From a virus, in IMG/VR virus record IMGVR_UViG_3300000563_000010, positions 8,952-36,287 of that record: a DNA stretch of 27,336 nt; one strand, written 5' to 3'. The position numbers and the translations under genes are program-made. Within the stretch, counting starts at the first letter, position 1. Each line of letters begins with the position of its first letter. Below the pieces are notes generated by a model. The model did no database searches and was not told where the DNA came from. It was given only the letters and a program-made list of their open reading frames with translations. This document shows, piece after piece, positions 24,199-27,336 of the stretch.

Positions 24199-25272
24199 AT
24201 GACACTTAAAAATAGAGCAATTGAAATAAAGAATGAAACCGCTGTAGATGCCAACACTGCAATTAGAGTGGGAAGCCTCTTAGAAGATATGGTTGATGAG
24301 TTGGATAATAAGATCCAAAACCCGATGGAGGCTGCCGGTGATATGATATATGGTGGAATAAATGGAGCCCCGGAAAGACTATCATTGGGTGATGAAAATG
24401 ATGTATTAACTTTGGTAGGAGGGGTTCCAACTTGGACTGAATTAACTTTACCGGAGCCTCCGGGTATATTATGGGAAGAAGACGGACCGAGTCATATTCA
24501 ACCAAAAGATAGCAAACACTTAAGTTTACCTAATTTCTCGGGATCACCAGGGGATCCCGATTTAATGTTATTAGTGGATGCGGATGGACATGTTATATTA
24601 GGTGGAGAACCGGGATCCCCCACAGCAGGAGATGAAGATATAATTAATACCGCAGACGGAGCCGGGGGATTTAAAATTACAGATTTAAAGGGAATATTAA
24701 ATGAGATATCCCATAAAGATGAAGTTAATAGCAAGATTTCATTTCTTACCAATTTACTATCCCTTGTTAATCCAGTCCTAATAGATTTAGCTGCTCCTGA
24801 AATAATATTAGATAGTGCCAGTCCCAAACTACAAGAAGCGTTTGAGCCTAGCCACAATGATCATATTACCAATAAAAAATATGTAGATGATAAATGGCAA
24901 GACTCGGGATTGATTGTAGGACATGGCACTGCATATATGACTTCAGGTAATGAATTAGATATCTCCCTAGAAACTAATAACGTATTAATAAATACCCCAA
25001 ATAATTTTGATGCTCACTTACCAATACCTAATACTATACTTAATGCAGAAATGGTCGTTAGGAAAATGTCTTCTAATGCCTATTCGGTTAGTGCAACAGT
25101 GGGTAGTGCTAGTATTATCTTTAATAATCAATATAGTGACCTGGGGATAACTACTACCGATGAAGGAGCTTGGATTAGAGTAAAAGCAGTACAGATTAGT
25201 GCTAACGTAATAAATTGGATAGTTATTGAACATGGGGGGATATGGGAATTACAATCCCCTCAAAGTTTATAA
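24199..25272 (+). CDS. Tail fibre / receptor-binding appendage protein
   Basis: The 357-aa protein starts the fibre cluster. RAIEIKNETAVDANTAIRVG and SLLEDMVDELD form an N-terminal attachment segment that is common in phages of this group. GILWEEDGPSHIQPKDSK (W92) is one copy of a motif repeated in the gene at 26394. A Gly/Pro-rich stretch (GSPGDP and GEPGSP) is followed by SHNDHITNKKYVDDKW, the familiar fibre segment 'T-x-K-Y-V-D-D'. The last 110 residues form a beta-rich head ending in VINWIVIEHGGIWELQSPQSL. The ligand is unknown. Confidence 0.75.
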   Translation: MTLKNRAIEIKNETAVDANTAIRVGSLLEDMVDELDNKIQNPMEAAGDMIYGGINGAPERLSLGDENDVLTLVGGVPTWTELTLPEPPGILWEEDGPSHIQPKDSKHLSLPNFSGSPGDPDLMLLVDADGHVILGGEPGSPTAGDEDIINTADGAGGFKITDLKGILNEISHKDEVNSKISFLTNLLSLVNPVLIDLAAPEIILDSASPKLQEAFEPSHNDHITNKKYVDDKWQDSGLIVGHGTAYMTSGNELDISLETNNVLINTPNNFDAHLPIPNTILNAEMVVRKMSSNAYSVSATVGSASIIFNNQYSDLGITTTDEGAWIRVKAVQISANVINWIVIEHGGIWELQSPQSL

Positions 25273-25275
25273 TAA

Positions 25276-25584
25276 ATGGCTGATAACGATAATAAAATAG
25301 GTCCAAAAGTTACCCATTATACTACGGGTGCCGTTTTATATGAATCCTTAAGATTAAGGGTTGATATAAATGTAGAGACTGTTGAGGATAGAGATAATCT
25401 GCTTACTTATCAACGTAGATGGGGTATGATTGTTTATATAATACAGGATGATCATTATTACCGATTAGTTAAGAAAAATGATGTACTATCGGATAATGAG
25501 AATTGGGAGTCTATTATCACCCCATTCAAAAAAACCTTTAATTCCACGAGACTGGGAAGTAACAGCAGGAGGTTACAAGATTGA
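25276..25584 (+). CDS. Tail fibre module, N-terminal part, cut short by a frame break
   Basis: The 102-aa reading contains AVLYESLRLRVDINVETVED, RDNLLTYQRRWGMIVYIIQD and DHYYRLVKKNDVLSDNENWE, a module seen repeatedly in Bacteroidota phage fibres ('R-D-x-L-x-x-x-x-x-G-M-x-V-Y-x-x-x-x-x-x-Y-x-L'). After NENWESIITPFKK the frame passes a run of seven A residues (25528-25534) and then gives a non-fibre-like end, TFNSTRLGSNSRRLQD. The +1 frame continues a sensible sequence. The intact ancestral gene was probably 25276-25744. This reading is either the real truncated product or an artefact of one extra A. Confidence 0.6.
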   Translation: MADNDNKIGPKVTHYTTGAVLYESLRLRVDINVETVEDRDNLLTYQRRWGMIVYIIQDDHYYRLVKKNDVLSDNENWESIITPFKKTFNSTRLGSNSRRLQD

Positions 25585-25744
25585 TTTTAATCATGGATTT
25601 GGAGAGTCAGTACATTGTGAGGTGCGAAGCGGAGAAAAGAAAATCAGTCTGGAAACAATAACAGTAACAGAAAACATTGAAAGAATTTTTGTACCCGCAG
25701 ACCCTGACTTACGGTTCGAGGGTAGTATTATAATAGCCAAATAA
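25478..25744 (+). pseudogene. Tail fibre module, C-terminal part in the +1 frame
   Basis: From about 25529 this frame reads KKPLIPRDWEVTAGGYKIDF, then GESVHCEVRSGEKKISLETI and VTENIERIFVPADPDLRFEG, ending SIIIAK. It continues smoothly from the WESIITPFKK of the upstream reading if one A is removed from the A7 run. The listed ATG at 25478 overlaps the upstream gene in another frame, and its first 17 or so residues (MMYYRIMRIGSLL) look like shadow sequence, so independent translation is doubtful. The PDLRFEG end recurs at the end of the next gene. It is most likely the second half of a broken or recoded gene. Confidence 0.55.
25528..25534 (+). other. A7 homopolymer at the frame break
   Basis: Seven consecutive A residues lie exactly where the fibre reading changes frame. 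Six would restore a single frame from 25276 to 25744. Possible explanations are sequencing error, transcriptional slippage, phase variation or mutation. Confidence 0.7.
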
Positions 25745-25752
25745 CATTTATC

Positions 25753-26394
25753 ATGGACAGAAGAGGTGATTTCAGGGTAGGCAGAACGATTATAGCTGAC
25801 CGGAGGGTTGACTTCGGAGCTACTGCTGCAACCCTAAGCGCAACAAAAGACCTTGACAGGCACACTTACAAATGGCACAGGCTTAAAAACACAACAACCC
25901 AAAATGTGATTTTACCCAACGCAACGACATTGCTTTTGGGGTGGCAGGTTGTGATTGATGTGCCGGATGATTCTGCAGCAGCAGTTAATGTTCAAACTTA
26001 TCATGACACAACCCCCGCTACTTTGAAAAACATTGAGCCGGGAAGAGCCTATGAGCTTACTTGTGTGGATATTAGCACAGAGGTTGGGGAATGGCATGTG
26101 AACTTCCTCGAAGAAGCAGACAAAATCCCCACAGAAAGGTATGTGAAATCTTTTGATGATTCAGATACAGCTTCAGGATGGCCGACTTTATCCAACGGGT
26201 ATCACACTATTACCGTTCTGGAATCTGAACACGAGAGAGGAACCAAACCAACGGTTGATATTTTCCAAGCTGATGGGTCTGATTTTATTCAGGTTACTCC
26301 CGACAGAGTGAAGGTTGCAGCCAATGGTGATGTGAGTATCCGAGTTCCGGAAAATCCAGATTTAAGGTTTGAAGGTGAGGCAATTTTCATATAA
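25753..26394 (+). CDS. Tail fibre / appendage protein
   Basis: The 213-aa product begins with MDRRGDFRVGRTIIADRRVD, followed by a beta-rich head, WHRLKNTTTQNVILPNATTL and LLGWQVVIDVPDDSAAAVNV, whose pattern resembles the C-terminal head of the gene at 24199. A second part, KSFDDSDTASGWPTLSNGYH to VKVAANGDVSIRVPENPDLR, ends in PDLRFEG like the preceding gene. Base composition is richer in G+C than the baseplate genes. It overlaps the next gene at TAATG. It is probably an accessory fibre or knob subunit; function is inferred only from position and fold-like pattern. Confidence 0.6.
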   Translation: MDRRGDFRVGRTIIADRRVDFGATAATLSATKDLDRHTYKWHRLKNTTTQNVILPNATTLLLGWQVVIDVPDDSAAAVNVQTYHDTTPATLKNIEPGRAYELTCVDISTEVGEWHVNFLEEADKIPTERYVKSFDDSDTASGWPTLSNGYHTITVLESEHERGTKPTVDIFQADGSDFIQVTPDRVKVAANGDVSIRVPENPDLRFEGEAIFI

Positions 26395-27077
26395 TGATAA
26401 TAAAAGGTAGTATCCATATAGGTAATTTTATTTATCTACGGAGTGCTTCAAATACAGAAGACACAGTGGATGATATACGCTTGTATGCTACAGGAGGGCA
26501 GTATATTGTCGAGAAGTGTATCACAGCGGATGCAGCAAAAGGGGGCGGAACATGGGAAGCTACCGGAGAGAGTCATGACAGACTACATAAAATAACCTCT
26601 AATGAAGACCACGAAACGGAGATTGAACACGCTGACAAGGTAGCGGGCTGGGATGAAGAAGGTAAGCCCAATGCAACACCGTCTAAGCAAATACCTTCTA
26701 AGCAGATACCCACAAAAGACGTAGACCTTGACGCTATTGGAAGATGGGAAGATGACGGTGAGGGGCAGATCAAGCCAAAAGAAGAAAAGAAAGTTGACGC
26801 ACAGCACATTGTAAACCTCCCTGATGGGAGCAACTGGGAAGACGATGGCGAGGGGTATATCAAACCTAAAAGCGGCGATCAGGTAAAGGAGCAGCACCTT
26901 GATATACCCACAAAAGAATACACATATAAGCACATCCAGCAGGAAGCTGTGCCGCCTGTGGCTAATTATACGGCAGGCGATACATGGACAAGAGAGCCCG
27001 AAATGAGTAAATTTCAGCTTTTGCAAGTTAATAGCACAAAGTTTTGGATTCAAACCTCAAGCCCTAAAATAATATGA
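26394..27077 (+). CDS. Tail fibre protein with repeated W-E-D-D-G motif
   Basis: The 227-aa protein contains two clear copies of a 30-residue repeat, WEDDGEGQIKPKEEKKVDAQ (W118) and WEDDGEGYIKPKSGDQVKEQ (W148), and a degenerate third at W86 (WDEEGKPNATP). A short in-frame repeat, SKQIP-SKQIP, lies between. The N-terminus (MIIKGSIHIGNFIYL) leads into a charged, Gly-rich middle, and the end (FQLLQVNSTKFWIQTSSP) is beta-like. The same motif occurs once in the fibre at 24199. Such repeats usually build elongated shafts. It overlaps the next start at ATGA. Confidence 0.6.
   Translation: MIIKGSIHIGNFIYLRSASNTEDTVDDIRLYATGGQYIVEKCITADAAKGGGTWEATGESHDRLHKITSNEDHETEIEHADKVAGWDEEGKPNATPSKQIPSKQIPTKDVDLDAIGRWEDDGEGQIKPKEEKKVDAQHIVNLPDGSNWEDDGEGYIKPKSGDQVKEQHLDIPTKEYTYKHIQQEAVPPVANYTAGDTWTREPEMSKFQLLQVNSTKFWIQTSSPKII
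26682..26711 (+). repeat. Tandem 15-bp repeat in the fibre gene
   Basis: Units 26682-26696 and 26697-26711 differ at two positions and encode SKQIP twice. The repeat is in frame and could vary in copy number. Confidence 0.65.
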
Positions 27078-27336
27078 GCGCATACGAAATTCGAAAAAAC
27101 ATTTACCTGAAAGACCTCGATGGTGAATACCTGAAGGAGGGTAATGAATACCTTACCGAGCAGTATCGTATATCCCCCTATGAGGAATCCACCATTGATT
27201 CCATGATAGACCCACAGCCGTACACGGGCGGAACTTACCCTTACGGCTTTTGTGTTACTGACAGTGGCAACACCTATCAGGTCAACAACTATTCAGGCAC
27301 AAGTGAAGGTGTGGCACACGCTGATTGGGATGATTT
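27074..27336 (+). CDS. Fibre-region protein, N-terminal part (3' end outside window)
   Basis: ATG at 27074 overlaps the preceding TGA (ATGA), and the frame stays open to the window edge, giving 87 complete codons. The reading begins MSAYEIRKNIYLKDLDGEYL and continues YRISPYEESTIDSMIDPQPY, TGGTYPYGFCVTDSGNTYQV. The line at 27181 is 32 of 60 G+C, clearly above the baseplate genes. Its position suggests another appendage protein, a fibre assembly factor, or the start of the next module; no family is recognised. Confidence 0.6.
   Translation, partial: MSAYEIRKNIYLKDLDGEYLKEGNEYLTEQYRISPYEESTIDSMIDPQPYTGGTYPYGFCVTDSGNTYQVNNYSGTSEGVAHADWDD

Noticed and set aside
24498-24857. Minus-strand ORF of 119 aa inside the first fibre gene
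   Set aside because: It mirrors the Gly/Pro-rich codons of the fibre gene and has no recognisable domain or independent leader.
26583-27053. Long minus-strand ORF of 156 aa opposite the fibre gene
   Set aside because: It is antisense to a well-supported + strand gene with repeats and overlapping junctions; its composition is Cys/Phe-rich and shadow-like, and no other minus-strand gene is present.
1-27336. tRNA genes, CRISPR arrays, insertion sequences or integrase
   Set aside because: No cloverleaf, regularly spaced repeat, transposase or recombinase motif was seen; gaps between genes are too short for most of these.

Overview
The window is the late (structural) region of a contractile-tailed dsDNA bacteriophage or prophage. 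Almost every base is coding and all genes lie on the + strand. The gene order is that of a myovirus: terminase, portal, protease/scaffold, capsid, connectors, sheath, tube, frameshifted tail chaperone, tape measure, hub, spike, wedge and fibres. A Bacteroidota host is inferred. Start codons are preceded by A/T-rich sequence without a clear Shine-Dalgarno motif, the DNA is A/T-rich, and PKD, DUF5675 and TupA-like ATP-grasp domains are frequent in that phylum and its phages. TAA, TAG and TGA all end genes, so there is no sign of stop-codon reassignment.

Layout. 1-357: C-terminal end of a DNA cytosine-5 methyltransferase. 358-525: non-coding gap with a long A/T-rich hairpin, a short hairpin and a partial direct repeat. 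526-7298: DNA packaging and head genes (TerL, portal, protease plus scaffold, decoration protein, major capsid protein, small head protein). 7301-9913: connector and tail-completion genes, the first carrying a PKD domain. 9916-11689: a small unknown gene, then two sugar-related genes, a TupA-like ATP-grasp protein and a GT-A glycosyltransferase. 11742-16878: sheath, tube, tail assembly chaperone and tape measure. 16880-24192: baseplate hub, LysM protein, large hub protein with a C-terminal DUF5675 domain, spike, gp25-like wedge, gpJ-like and gpI-like proteins. 24199-27336: tail fibre/appendage genes, the last running off the window.

The best-supported special feature is a complete -1 programmed ribosomal frameshift signal at the end of the tail assembly chaperone gene. 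It has a T TTT TTC heptamer (14594-14600), a 7-nt spacer and a 13-bp stem-loop (14608-14642), and the -1 frame then stays open to a stop that overlaps the tape-measure start (ATGA). Other points of interest are the sugar-enzyme pair inside the tail module, a hub protein ending in a transpeptidase-like DUF5675 domain, a PKD domain on a head-tail connector, and a probable in-frame scaffold start in the protease gene. The distal fibre region has higher G+C than the rest. Its boundary lies near a gene broken in frame at a run of seven A residues (25528-25534), which points to module exchange at the host-recognition end.

Hairpins with T-rich 3' flanks follow the portal, major capsid and tube genes and may set expression levels. 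No tRNA, rRNA, CRISPR, insertion sequence, integrase or lysis gene was recognised, nor a small terminase subunit. All functional assignments are from reading sequence motifs and gene order; no database search was run.
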